A DNA stretch of 64,000 nt from Macrophomina tecta (taxonomy: Eukaryota > Ascomycota > Dothideomycetes > Botryosphaeriales > Botryosphaeriaceae), in NCBI GenBank assembly GCA_024180945.1, contig JAKSGN010000037.1:439501-503500 (forward strand), written 5' to 3'. How positions within the stretch are numbered: the stretch's first letter is position 1; each line of letters opens with the position of its first letter. Made by a program: the position numbers and the translations under genes. Shown here one piece after another: positions 10,701-21,251 of this stretch. The notes beneath the pieces were generated by a model that worked only from the letters and a program-made list of their open reading frames with translations, did no database searches and had not been told where the DNA came from.

Positions 10701-11826
10701 GAAGAATGGTAAGGACATCGGAGAGAGACATCTCGCCCTTGACGAGGTAGCGGGAACCCATCCAGAAGGCGAGGCCATAGTTGAGATAGACAATAGTCAT
10801 CATGGCGCCAAGCATCGAGGCAAGCACCGTCTTCATCTTCTTGCCCCAGTACTCAGCAATGACAAGATGCTCATCGTACTGGCGCGCAAGCTTGTCTTGA
10901 GTTCCGAAAGCAACAGCGTTCCGAATGGAACTGAAGACTTCTTCGACGACAGTTCCACCAAGCGCATACGAAGCAAGCGACTGCTTGTTGTACTTCATGA
11001 TGAAGGTGGAGCCACCTCCCATGGTGAAGACAATGGCGAAGATAGTGGAGCACAAGATCAAGGTGAGCTTCCAATACTTGACAAAGCCAATAACGAAAGC
11101 GGTGATGAATGTGGCGAGCGACTGCTGAACAAGACCAACTTTCTCGGAGATACCGTCCTGAACCAGGTTTGCGTCGGCGGTAATCCTGGTGGTGATCTCA
11201 CCGGCGCCGAGTTTGTCGAAGTAACCGACATTCTGGCGAAGAATGGCGGACAGATAGTACTCTCTGATCCTGGAGGAAATGCGTTCGCCAACGTAGATCC
11301 AGCCGACCGTGGCAATGTAGCAAGTGAAGAACTCGCCAATGAAGAGGTACACAAAGTACAAGACGAACTTGACGAGCTCGTCGTTGAACTCGCCCTTGGA
11401 CATGGTGCCCTGAAACATGCCTTGAAAGGTGCCGGAGAGGGAGCCGAAGACGACAGTCATGAGCGGAAGGACAGCACCGGCCGCAATGGCGCAGATGGAC
11501 GAGACGACGATGATGATCCATTCGAGCTTGGTGGCGTAGCGATACAGGGCGAAGTAGGAGATGCTGACGGGAGGAGTGTCGAGCTGCCTCTTTAGGATTT
11601 CACGCTCATTCTCCGGGAGATGGGCGAAGGGATCCGTCTCTTCTTCGCCATCTTGGAGGCCGGCATCGGCACGGGACGTGTCAACTGGATTGACGACAGG
11701 AGCTTCGGCCGGGAGCGCCGCCTGATTGAAGGCTGCCTTTTCATTCTGGAGGGTCACGTCGGTGGCAGACGAAGGAGCCTGGCTGATGTGCTTGTCGGCA
11801 GAGGCGTTTTCCACATCGTTGGCCAT
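7721..11826 (-). CDS. ABCB-type full ABC transporter (MDR / Pmd1-like)
   Basis: Plasma-membrane or organellar multidrug exporter of the P-glycoprotein class with order TMD1-NBD1-TMD2-NBD2. Two exons (11826-8144 and 8078-7721, 65 bp intron) give about 1346 residues, typical of fungal Mdr1/AtrD/Pmd1 proteins. TMD1 is near residues 90-400. NBD1 has Walker [10 protein letters not shown] near 469, signature [15 protein letters not shown] and Walker [13 protein letters not shown] near 600. An acidic linker carries an uninterrupted Glu run near 686-695. TMD2 is near 790-1060. NBD2 has Walker [10 protein letters not shown] near 1137, then LSGGQ and [11 protein letters not shown]. All catalytic motifs in both NBDs are intact, so both sites should hydrolyse ATP. 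The start is the ATG in CACCATGG. The export substrate cannot be read from the sequence. A role in azole or toxin efflux is possible but is inference. Confidence 0.93.
9741..9768. repeat. Glutamate-codon microsatellite in the ABC linker
   Basis: A run of TTC on the plus strand (GAA on the coding strand) encodes eight or so consecutive Glu residues in the NBD1-TMD2 linker. Such a run can vary in length by replication slippage without shifting the frame. Confidence 0.8.
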
Positions 11827-13008
11827 GGTGGGCAAGGGGTTCGTCGGCCTACAGGCCCGTGCGTGGTGCGAGAGCCCGTTCGGTAGAGGGCTGGAGGCTT
11901 GGAGAAAGCGTCGAGTGGCCGGTTATGGGTGGGGTGGCAGGAGGAGGGCAGAGAAGGCCCCAGGCAAGCGGCGGCTAGGCTTTATCGATCGCCAGCAGGT
12001 GTCATGAGGGCTCCGGGCCGGGCAAAAGAAACAAACGGCGAGACTAGGGCGGGTCGAGCCTCGGGGTTGGATATAGACGGGAGAGCGGTGAAACGCAGAC
12101 GGGGTGGCAAGGCATGACGGCCGGGCAGGCTGTAGTCTTAATTATAGCGGAGGGTTGTACAGGTCCATGTCCGGCAGCAATTGCTCCGGACCGTCGACCT
12201 GGACAAGTCCCAGGCTCAGGCAGGCACATTCGACAGGCGGGGCGAGTAGCAGCCGAGCGAGTACGACGGGATGTATCCGGGCGCTGGTTGGCCCGCCGCG
12301 TGCCCGTTTGCGGCACCAGGCCCGCCAGCTCGCAAGCTCTTCCCGTTTGGGCCACCACGCAATCGCTCCTATTTCGCTTCCACCGCCTGCAATCCTTCTG
12401 GAAGCTCCCCCACCGCCGTCCACCCTGACCGGCGCCCAGCCTCAAGTTGAGTCATAGATCCGCGCAAGACGGCCCCCATGCAGCCAGGCAGCGGCGCCGG
12501 CGTTGTGTGCGAGTGAGCGGCCAGCGCTAGAGGGTGGCCGCCGCGTGGTGGCGATCGGGAAACCGCCGGCTAACCACGTCTCTGTCGGTGCTCGGAGGGC
12601 CGTGGCGCCGTTGCCTGCGCCGAGCCCTGCCCGTTCTCTTCTCTCCGCCTCAGACTCGTCAGCTCTGCGAGATGATGGGAACACTCCGCGTCAGCCACGC
12701 AGTGGCAGGATTGCCGCGTGCCCTGCCGCCCCGTTGCGCGCGTCGTGCGGCCACATGGGCCGACCGAGGCATTGCGAGCACGTTTGGCGGCGGTGTTTGC
12801 GCTTCTCAAACGCCTGGTGCGTGAGGTGACGGCAAGGTTTTCTGAGCTCGGGCGTGCCGATCTCTCCCCGGCTGCTCGCATGTGAGCCCGTCCAGCGGCA
12901 GCCTTGGCTCGCCGCCAAGCTTCGTCTTCCCGCCCGGAAACATCGTCTGGCCTGCGCCTCAACTCCGACATCGACTCCATCACCGCCGACACCCCCGCCC
13001 CCACCACC
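11827..13008. promoter_or_regulatory. Divergent intergenic region, ABC transporter / CWC2
   Basis: This 1.2 kb GC-rich interval separates two divergent start codons. Several long frames cross it on both strands (for example the antisense frames at 12570-13788), but their composition mirrors GC-rich DNA and they overlap CWC2. I see no separate gene or recognisable regulatory site. Confidence 0.4.
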
Positions 13009-14244
13009 ATGGCCGAAGTCGACACTGCAGCCGCAGCCCCGGCTGCCCAGCAGGATAAGCCCGCGAACGAGCTCGTCACAGCCTCGGCCGACGGCGCTGA
13101 AAAGGCCATCATCACCACCAACGCCGAGGGCAAAAAAGTCAAGAAGATCATCCGCAAGAAGCGCCGCCCTGCCCGCCCCCAGGTCGACCCCAGCACCTTC
13201 AAGTCCGAGCCCCCGCCCCAGACGGGCACCATCTTCAACATCTGGTACAACAAGTGGAGCGGCGGTGATCGCGAGGACAAGTACCTGTCCAAGCATGCGG
13301 CGCCCTCGCGCTGCAACATCGCGCGCGACTCTGGCTACACCCGCGCCGACAGCGTTCCCGGCAGCTATTTCTGCCTGTTTTTCGCCCGCGGCCTGTGCCC
13401 CAAGGGCGCTGACTGCGAGTACCTGCACCGCCTCCCCACCATCCACGACATGTTCAACCCCAACGTCGACTGCTTCGGCCGCGACAAACACGCCGACTAC
13501 CGCGATGACATGGGAGGTGTTGGAAGCTTCATGAGGCAGAACAGGACTCTGTACGTTGGCCGCATCCACGTCACTGACGACATTGAAGAGGTCGTCGCCC
13601 GCCATTTCCAGGAATGGGGCCAGATCGACAGAGTGCGCGTCTTGAACACCCGCGGCGTCGCCTTCGTCACATACACCAACGAGGCCAATTCGCAGTTCGC
13701 CAAGGAGGCCATGGCTCACCAGTCCCTGGACCACAATGAAATCCTCAACTTGAGATGGGCAACTGTCGATCCCAACCCCCAGGCGCAAAAACGAGAGGCC
13801 CGCCGCATCGAGGAACAGGCTGCCGAGGCCATTCGGCGCGCGCTGCCCGCCGACTATGTGGCCGAGATTGAGGGCCGGGATCCGGATGCCAGGAAGCGCA
13901 GGAAGGTTGAGGGTGGCTTTGGTCTTCAGGGCTACGAGGCACCAGACGACGTGTGGTACGCGAAGGAAAAGGCTGCGCAGCTAGAGGCGGCGCAAAATGG
14001 AGGACTTTTGGAGGCTCCGGAGGACCAGAAGCTGCTTGAGGCCGCCGCCGATCAGGAAGAAGAGGTTGACCAGCAGCAGCTGTTGCTGAAACAGGCCCCG
14101 GAGGAAGATAGGGGTGGCATCTTCTCGGGATCCACTCTAGCAATGCTGAAAAGCTCGGGTGTCAGCTTCACCGCCGGGAAGAAGCAGGAAGCTCAACCCA
14201 AGGGCCCGCTGGTCGCATACGGCAGCGATGACGACAGTGATTGA
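13009..14244 (+). CDS. CWC2: Pre-mRNA-splicing factor Cwc2
   Basis: Component of the Prp19-associated (NineTeen) complex that contacts U6 snRNA and the catalytic core of the spliceosome in the nucleus. It is a single exon of 411 residues. The order is a low-complexity N-terminus and a basic patch (KKIIRKKRRPARP), then the torus region FNIWYNKWSGGD with SRCNIARDSGYT, then a CCCH zinc finger whose ligands lie in CLFFARGLCPKGADCEYLH (about residues 121-140). An RRM at about 178-250 follows (RNP2-like TLYVGRIHV, RNP1-like GVAFVTY), and then a charged, Gln-rich C-terminal tail ending in acidic residues. The frame is open upstream to 12904, but the ATG at 13009 lies in a strong ACCATGG context and matches usual N-termini. 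Confidence 0.94.
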   Translation: MAEVDTAAAAPAAQQDKPANELVTASADGAEKAIITTNAEGKKVKKIIRKKRRPARPQVDPSTFKSEPPPQTGTIFNIWYNKWSGGDREDKYLSKHAAPSRCNIARDSGYTRADSVPGSYFCLFFARGLCPKGADCEYLHRLPTIHDMFNPNVDCFGRDKHADYRDDMGGVGSFMRQNRTLYVGRIHVTDDIEEVVARHFQEWGQIDRVRVLNTRGVAFVTYTNEANSQFAKEAMAHQSLDHNEILNLRWATVDPNPQAQKREARRIEEQAAEAIRRALPADYVAEIEGRDPDARKRRKVEGGFGLQGYEAPDDVWYAKEKAAQLEAAQNGGLLEAPEDQKLLEAAADQEEEVDQQQLLLKQAPEEDRGGIFSGSTLAMLKSSGVSFTAGKKQEAQPKGPLVAYGSDDDSD

Positions 14245-16097
14245 ATACCTTGCCATTCCGCCCACAAGCACTAACATGAAATCACTGTTGAATGTGGCCT
14301 CCGCGGCCAGAACTCATGCATGCAAGAAGCGGGAGGCAAAAAACTGCCTAACCAATAAGATGGCCTGGAAGACGGGCTCTATGTAGGGCTCACGTCTACC
14401 GAGAAACTATCCGGCACTTATCTCGTATCTCGCTTTCGCATCCCCTCAAGACTGGTCGGATTCGGACAGTGGGGCCGCGGCGTGAGGAGCATTTTCGAGT
14501 CCGTGAGCATTACTTTGTCAAGAGGATCTGAAACCCTAAGAGGGCGGTATCTTGGATTATTCAGGGCTTAGGGGCACGTGAGGCATCTCGATGGTACAGC
14601 TCAGAACTTAGCGGTTAATGCATGCAAACTTCGCGAACTTGAGGATTGACGCCATATGGTCAGTAAAATCAGGTATTGATAGTTGAGTCGATCCTTATTC
14701 TAGCAACTAGACTACACGGACGAGATCTTCACAGACGCACGCGCTTCAACCACTGCTCTTTTCAGCGCTGCACCTGCAGTGCGAAAAGCGCATTTCCCAA
14801 GGCCTCTGACGCCGTACCTAGCTCCCCAACTCCTTGGTGCGGATGGAAGCGGGTTAGGCATTTCATGCCCGGAGAATTGATTGAGCCAACCCATGCATAC
14901 TTTCGCTTGCCGTCGCTTCAAGTCAAAGCTTGCGAGTTACTACCTTTGTAGCCGCGCAGCGGCAGGAGTCTCCGGTCTAGAAACGATTGACCCACTGCGC
15001 CCCTGACGGCAAGCACTTGCGTACCTGGTCGCCTGCGTGTCTACTTGAGCCCGCAGGAATACGTGGAAATGATTGCGAAACCGCATTGGGGGTGTCTCTG
15101 CTCCGCTTGCCCCACTTTCGCAAGCGTTTCCCGATTGGGAAATGCAGATGCCTGGCGCCCAGTAGTCCATTATTTTCGAACCAGATTGCGCCCGCATTTT
15201 ACGTGGCACGCGGAGGAGGGAGTTGTAAGCATCGCGGAACACATCCATTCCGGATGCCGGCCTTCGACGTTTCCGCTCTCTGCGGGAGGCGGGATTGGCG
15301 GGGCTACGCTGGCTCTTACTGTCATCTTACGTACTGTGTCGGTCCAGGACGGCCCCGGAGAACCGTTTGGGAGTTGACCAAGGTTGTAGGAATTCCCTGA
15401 CGTGCTGCTCGCCTTGGTTAAGGCTTACTCGCTGCAGGATGATGTAAGCTGTGGCGTTGCAAGGCAGCAGGCGGTGGGCGCTGAGGCCACAGGTGAGAGG
15501 TTGACGCAGACTGTGTCCCTTTCTTAGCGCACCGCCACAGGCAATTGCAATTTTTGCGAGCGGGAGCAGCACAGCTTGGTCTATAAGAAGAAAACAGGAA
15601 GATCGAGGAGACTTGAGGAATTAGCAGCCTTGAGCGGCTTGCATGCCATGGTGAGTGAAGCAAAGGAACACGAGTAGGGCCTGCAAGAGATGCCGCATTG
15701 TGACAGTTGGTGTATTTCAGAAACGCAATTGCTGGATGGCTCATGGCCGCTTTTGTGATAGCAAGACGAGAGAGACGTGAAATGGTGTTGTTGATGATCG
15801 ACGGGGTGGTTGCAGGGATGTGCGGCAGCCGAGCTTAGGGTTGCCAAGACTGGCCGCCGAACGTCGCGCAGCTCGACGTGAACATTGTCGTGCTGCTCCA
15901 TGATCGCGCCTCCATCGAACAACACCCGCCGCTCCCTCGCCTTTCCCCCGCCATCCCGCCCGCTCCGCCCTGCTCCTCCGCCTTCGCCTCAGGCGCCATC
16001 TTAATGGGCGTTTAACGCGCCCATTTCTCCCCCGCCGCGCCTCGACCTTCTCGTCAACCCTCGCGCCTTCTTCACCTCCGCGCGACTGCATTCCACC
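14245..16097. other. Gene-free interval between CWC2 and CTR9
   Basis: About 1.85 kb holds no convincing gene. Short frames on both strands lack codon bias and domains. A small hairpin (TTTCCC...GGGAAA, 4 nt loop) occurs near 15127-15142. The last few hundred bases must contain the CTR9 promoter and leader. Confidence 0.5.
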
Positions 16098-19000
16098 ATG
16101 GCTTCTTCTAACGGGCTCGCCAACGGCGTCAACGGCCACGGTTCCGCCAATGGCGCTATTGAGTCGAAGCGCTTCTCGGACATCCCCGGGGTGATTGATG
16201 TGACGGTCGCCGAGGGCGACGTCGTCGAGCAAGTCGAAATCGATCTTGTCGAGCTGGCCGACGACCCCACCGAGCTGTGCATCCTCCTGGAAAACGAAAG
16301 CGTGGTGAAATCGACATGGATGACCATCGCACTGGCATACGCGAAGCAGCGCAAGACCACCCTGGCCATTGACATCCTCCACAAGGCCCGCGATGCATTT
16401 ACCAGCGCTGGCGCCGAGGAGAAGCTCAGCATCTTGAGCGCACTTTTCTGGCTCAATCTTTGCATGTGCCGCGAGGCTCCTCGTCTCAGGCCTGGTAGGG
16501 ACCGACTCTCCTTCGCTTCAATGCACCACTAACATGTCGCAGAGGGCGCGTCTGCCGAGCTCAAGACCAAGGAGCAGTGGATCCAAGCCGCGACCGCCAA
16601 TCTGAACGATGCCTCTCGAATCAGTCCCTCCTATGCCCCTCTCTTCCTCGCCCGTGGTGTTCTCTACCTCCTGCGTGCCTCGGCCATTACCCCCACGAAA
16701 TCGGGTGCTCCCGACAGCGCCGAGCGTACCGATGCCTTGCGTCAAGCCGCAAAGTGTTTTGATGATTCCCTTCGCGCATACCAAGGCAAGAATTTGATGG
16801 CGATACTGGGCAAGGCGAGAGTACAATATTCGCTCGGGAAGTATGCAGATTCGCTACAGTGCTATCAGAAGGTCCTCGAAAAGGCTCCCGACATGGTTGA
16901 CCCCGACCCTCGCATTGGTATTGGCTGCTGTCTTTGGCAGTTGGGGCACAAAGACGACGCCAAGAACGCATGGCAACGCGCGCTGGACTTGGTAAGTGGC
17001 GTCAGGTATGAGCACGATAGCGCTTTGCTAACTGAGCCATTCAGTGTCCCGATTCGAAGACCGCTAACATCCTTCTCGGCCTCTACCACCTCAACGTCTC
17101 CTCTCAGTTTCCCACCACATCCCCCGAGTTTGCTCCCATCTACAAGAAGGCAATGACGCAATATACGCAGAAAGCTTTCAAGCTGGATGACAAATACCCG
17201 CTGACTTGCGCTACCTTTGGTGGATACTTCCTCATGAGGAAAGCCATGGCGCAAGTGGAGCGTTTGTCGAGAAGAGCAATTGACTTCACGGACGTCAATG
17301 CCGTTGCCGGTGATGGATGGTACCTGCTCGGCAGGAAAGAGCATTATGAGAACGAGATCTCCAAGGCGCTCGAGTACTACCAGAGGGCCGACACCGCTCG
17401 CGGTGGTGAAGACCGTGGCTATCTCCCGGCAAAATTCGGTATGGCTCAGATCCGCATCATGATGCAGGATTTCGAAGGCGCCAAGCTCCGTCTGGAGAAG
17501 ATTATTCAACAGAGCAAGAGTATCGAGGCCATGACTCTCTTGGGTACTCTGTATGCCGAAGACGTGTTCACCGCACAAGCATCGAATACGAAGGAAGATA
17601 AGTCCAACGAGCTCAAGAAGGCCATTTCCCTACTGGAAGGTGTCCGGTCAGCTTGGAAAGACCCGAAGCGCAAAGCCTCGCCTGACTCAGCCGTCTTGCT
17701 TAACCTTGCACGCTTGTACGAGGTTGACCATCCGGAGAAGAGTCTTCAATGCCTGCACCAGGTTGAACAGATGGAGCTTGATGAGATCCCGGAGGAAGAC
17801 CGCCCAGATGAGCCACAAGCTCCGGATCCCAAGCAGGAGAATTACGATGCTGCGAAGCAAGTGTATGAAGAGGCGAAGCGGGCTCACCTAAATGCACTTC
17901 GCGAGAACTTGCCTCCACAATTGCTCAATAACATGGGCTGTTTCTACTATCAGCAGGAGAAGTATGCCCAGGCTAGAGAGCTGTTCCAATCGGCTTTGAA
18001 CGCATGCGTAAAGGTCGGTGACAAGGACCAATCTGTTGACACAGATGCTCTCGTCACTACCATAAGTTACAGCTTGGCGCGCACCTACGAAGCTGAGGGA
18101 ATGCTCGACGAGGCGAAGAAGGTGTACGAAGGCCTCCTCCAACGTCACAGCGATTACGTCGATGCCAACGTTCGCCTCACTTATATTAAGCTTCGCCAGA
18201 GTCCTCAAGGAGATGGCCCGAAGGCTATGTCAGAGCTATACAAGGCAGAATCCTCAAATCTTGAGGTGCGCGCCCTTTACGGCTGGTACTTGAACAAGTC
18301 GAAAATGAGGACTAGCAACGTCAACGAGGACCAAGAGCAACGCCATTACAAGCATACCTTGCAACAGTACGACAAGCATGACCGGTACTCTCTAACCGGC
18401 ATGGGCAACATTTATCTCACCATCGCCCGCGAAATGAGGAGGGACACCGAACAGGACAAGGAAAAGCGGCGCAAAATGTACCAGCGGGCAGTTGAGTTCT
18501 TCGACAAGGCTCTTCAGCTGGACCCCAAGAACGCGTATGCTGCCCAAGGTATCGCTATTGCGCAGATTGAGTGCAACAAGGATTTCGCTGGTGCTGTTCA
18601 GCTCTTCACCAAGGTCAGGGAAACGGTCAGAGATGCCAGCGTTTACATCAACCTCGGCCACGTCTATTGCGAACTTAAACAGTACTCTCGCGCCATCGAA
18701 AACTATGAGATCGCTCTGAGCAAAGATCGTGCCCGCGATGCCAACATCCTGGCTTGTCTGGGCCGCGTTTGGCTGCTGAAGGGCAAACAGGAGCGGAACA
18801 TCCAAGCCATGAAGACGTCGCTGGACTACTCTCAACGGGTAAGTTGGACATACTCACTCTTCCCACCAACTACTAATTTTTCGCAGGCTCTCGAGGTCGC
18901 GCCGGAACAAATTCACTTGAAGTTCAATGTCGCCTTCGTTCAGATTCAGATTGCTCAACTTATCCACGTCCTCCCGGAGAACTCCCGCTCGCTGGAGGAA

Positions 19001-19900
19001 GTCGAGGCAGCAGCAAAAGGCTTGGATGATGCAATCGAAGCCTTCAGCACTATTGCGAAGTCGCCCAACCCGCCTTTCCCGCGTCAAGATATCGAGATGC
19101 GTGCAAACATGGGTCGTAATACGCAGAAGAAACAGCTGGAACGTGCAGTACAGAGTCAGCGCGAGTATGAGGAAAAGAACGCCGCCAAGCTCAAGGAAGC
19201 CCGTGAGAAGCGAGAGGCTGAGATTCGGAAACGTGAGGAGGAGAAGCGCCAGAAGGAGGAAGCCGAGGCCGAGCGTCTCCGCAAGATTGCTGAGGAGCGC
19301 CAGAAGATGCAAGAACGCGACCGTGAGCTCGCTGCCAAGCGCGCCGAGGAGGAACGGCGGACACAAGAGGCGGAGATGACGACAGATTCGGAGACAGGAG
19401 AGCGCAGGAAACGCCAAAAGAAGAGAGCTGGCGGTGGTGGCAAACGCAAGAAGAAGGGAGACGAGTCCGACCTTGAAGGAGAAGGCTCGGACAGCGACGC
19501 CGGTGGGAGAGGTCGTCGCTCCAGGCGCCGGACCACCACGTCGGCCACGCCTGGCGGATCCGGAGACGAGAAGCCGCGCAGGAAGAAGAAGAGAAAGCTC
19601 GAGCGTAAGACCAAGCAGAACAGCAAGTTCAAGTCGAGCGAATTCGTTCAGAGTGACGATGACTCTGATCTGGAGGACACGACGCAGGCGGCCAACGAGT
19701 CCTTGGCCGCTAAGGTCAATGACGCCGAAGGTTCACAGGCTGGTGCGGAGAGCGGAGACGATGCCCCGGCCGCCGGTAGACATCGCAAGAGGGTCGTGGA
19801 CGACGACGAAGATGAAGAGGAGGGCGGGGCGGCACCAACCACTGGCGATGCGGATGGAGACACGCCAATGGCTGGATTGGATGATGACGATGAGGAGTAG
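16098..19900 (+). CDS. CTR9: RNA polymerase II-associated Paf1 complex subunit Ctr9
   Basis: Scaffold subunit of the nuclear PAF1 complex, which couples Pol II elongation to histone H2B ubiquitination and H3 methylation. Four exons (16098-16494, 16543-16991, 17045-18838, 18887-19900) give about 1217 residues, the normal fungal size. The N-terminus includes the conserved EIDLVELADDPTELCILLENE. Tandem TPR repeats span about residues 130-870, for example YAPLFLARGVLYLLRA, LLNNMGCFYYQQEKYAQARE and YINLGHVYCELKQYSRAIE. Then come a long charged coiled coil rich in Glu, Arg and Lys (about 900-1000) and a Lys-rich then acidic disordered tail ending DDDDEE. The last intron is 48 bp, in frame and stop-free, with a CTACTAAT branch-like sequence. 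I removed it because it splits a TPR. Confidence 0.95.
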
Positions 19901-21251
19901 TGGATGGACTACATGAACTTTGCGGGATTCTCAAAGGGAAGGAAGGGGGAAGATGCAAGGGCTACTGTAGTAGTGCATGAGCAATGGCGTTACTTTTTTA
20001 GTTCATTGGAGGAATGCTTGAATGTTGGCGCCGAGACACCAAAATCTACCGTTCACACCTCTTGCATTGATTATTTTTTTTTTCTCATCTTTTATCTAGC
20101 TCGCATAAAAATGAGATACCAGGCGATGCTGATTGAGGGAGCGCGGGAGAAGGAAAACAACGACACGCTGGTGTAAGAGTATGGTAGCATCAATGGATCA
20201 TTCTTAAGCTGTGAACCCCGCTGAGTGCGTCTTTCATAATGCTCAACTATGGTAGGGTGCGGAGCTCGGCTCGTCTCGTAGTTAAATGCGTCCAACGCAT
20301 ACTAGTGCGGCTTTTTTTTTTTTTGCCTTGTTTGGTCCCAACTATTGACCGTTAGCCCTTTATTCTTGACCCTTGATGGATGAGTATCTTTTGTCTTTGT
20401 GCGTGCGTTGTTCATGATTGTGTCGACCCGTTTTGATGGGGTCTGCAGACAGTGGTACGGCCAGAAGAGCAGGCCTCCATGAGGCTACCAAAGCTGGAGA
20501 CCTGCATTCCGTTTGGATTTCTATGGCTTGTCCGGTATCCGACATTGAACCGGTCCACTTCTTAGTATTCGAGGCGATATCGAACGGGGCGTCGAATTTT
20601 CTATCGAGGATTCACGAGGCCAACAAGATGCAGCTCTCTTCATATCGTCCGTATGCACAGATGGTATTGTGCACGAGCTCATCAGACGCAGGGCATCTAC
20701 CATAGTTCCGCTCAAAGCTTAGTCGACCGGAAACATTAAATATCCTCCTGCCAAGTCTAGGGACTCCACACTTTCTCACCCACCGTCCTGGCCAAGTGAT
20801 CATTTGCGATCCTCCAAGCTCGTTGCTATGATGAGCCGCTGCCGGATCCAGATCATGGTCAACTCACGACTCCGAATTTCACCCCAATGTTCTCCTTGCT
20901 CTAATCCTGGATAATCGAGATGGTGCCGCCAGTACTAGACCCATGTTCGGCCTCTGATGCTAAAGTCGAGGAAGACAAATTTTTCGTCAGGACAAGGTGC
21001 CCTTGCGTCTTTTCTAGCCAGACAGCGAGGCGTGGGACCTGTCCTATACTCCTTTGGTCTGTGGATCCTGTTGAGGGGGTGCCACAGCCAGAAAATAAAC
21101 TAAAGATAGGTTCCAGTTGGTGTTGAGAAGGTACAAAATCCTTCTCTAATGCCTCAACCGTCCTCTCTTGTCTCTGACGCCTACATCCTTTGTTTGTCTT
21201 GAAGCTCCAGTTGTGTAGGGACCTTCGGACCGAGAAGTATATTCGGGCAAG
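19901..21251. other. Gene-free interval between CTR9 and the PAN-like gene
   Basis: About 1.35 kb without a supported gene. It has T runs at about 20066-20076 and 20312-20323. The minus-strand frame at 20901-21311 overlaps the next gene's start and shows no domain. The leader and promoter of the downstream gene should lie here. Confidence 0.5.

Noticed and set aside
10648..11595. 315-codon plus-strand frame inside the ABC transporter
   Set aside because: It is the antisense shadow of the transporter coding sequence and has no domain of its own.
12691..13788. 365-codon minus-strand frame over CWC2
   Set aside because: It is antisense to a secure coding exon in GC-rich DNA, and its composition is that of a shadow.
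15119..15145. Short hairpin TTTCCC/GGGAAA
   Set aside because: A 6 bp stem with a 4 nt loop is expected by chance at this scale, and no linked feature was seen.
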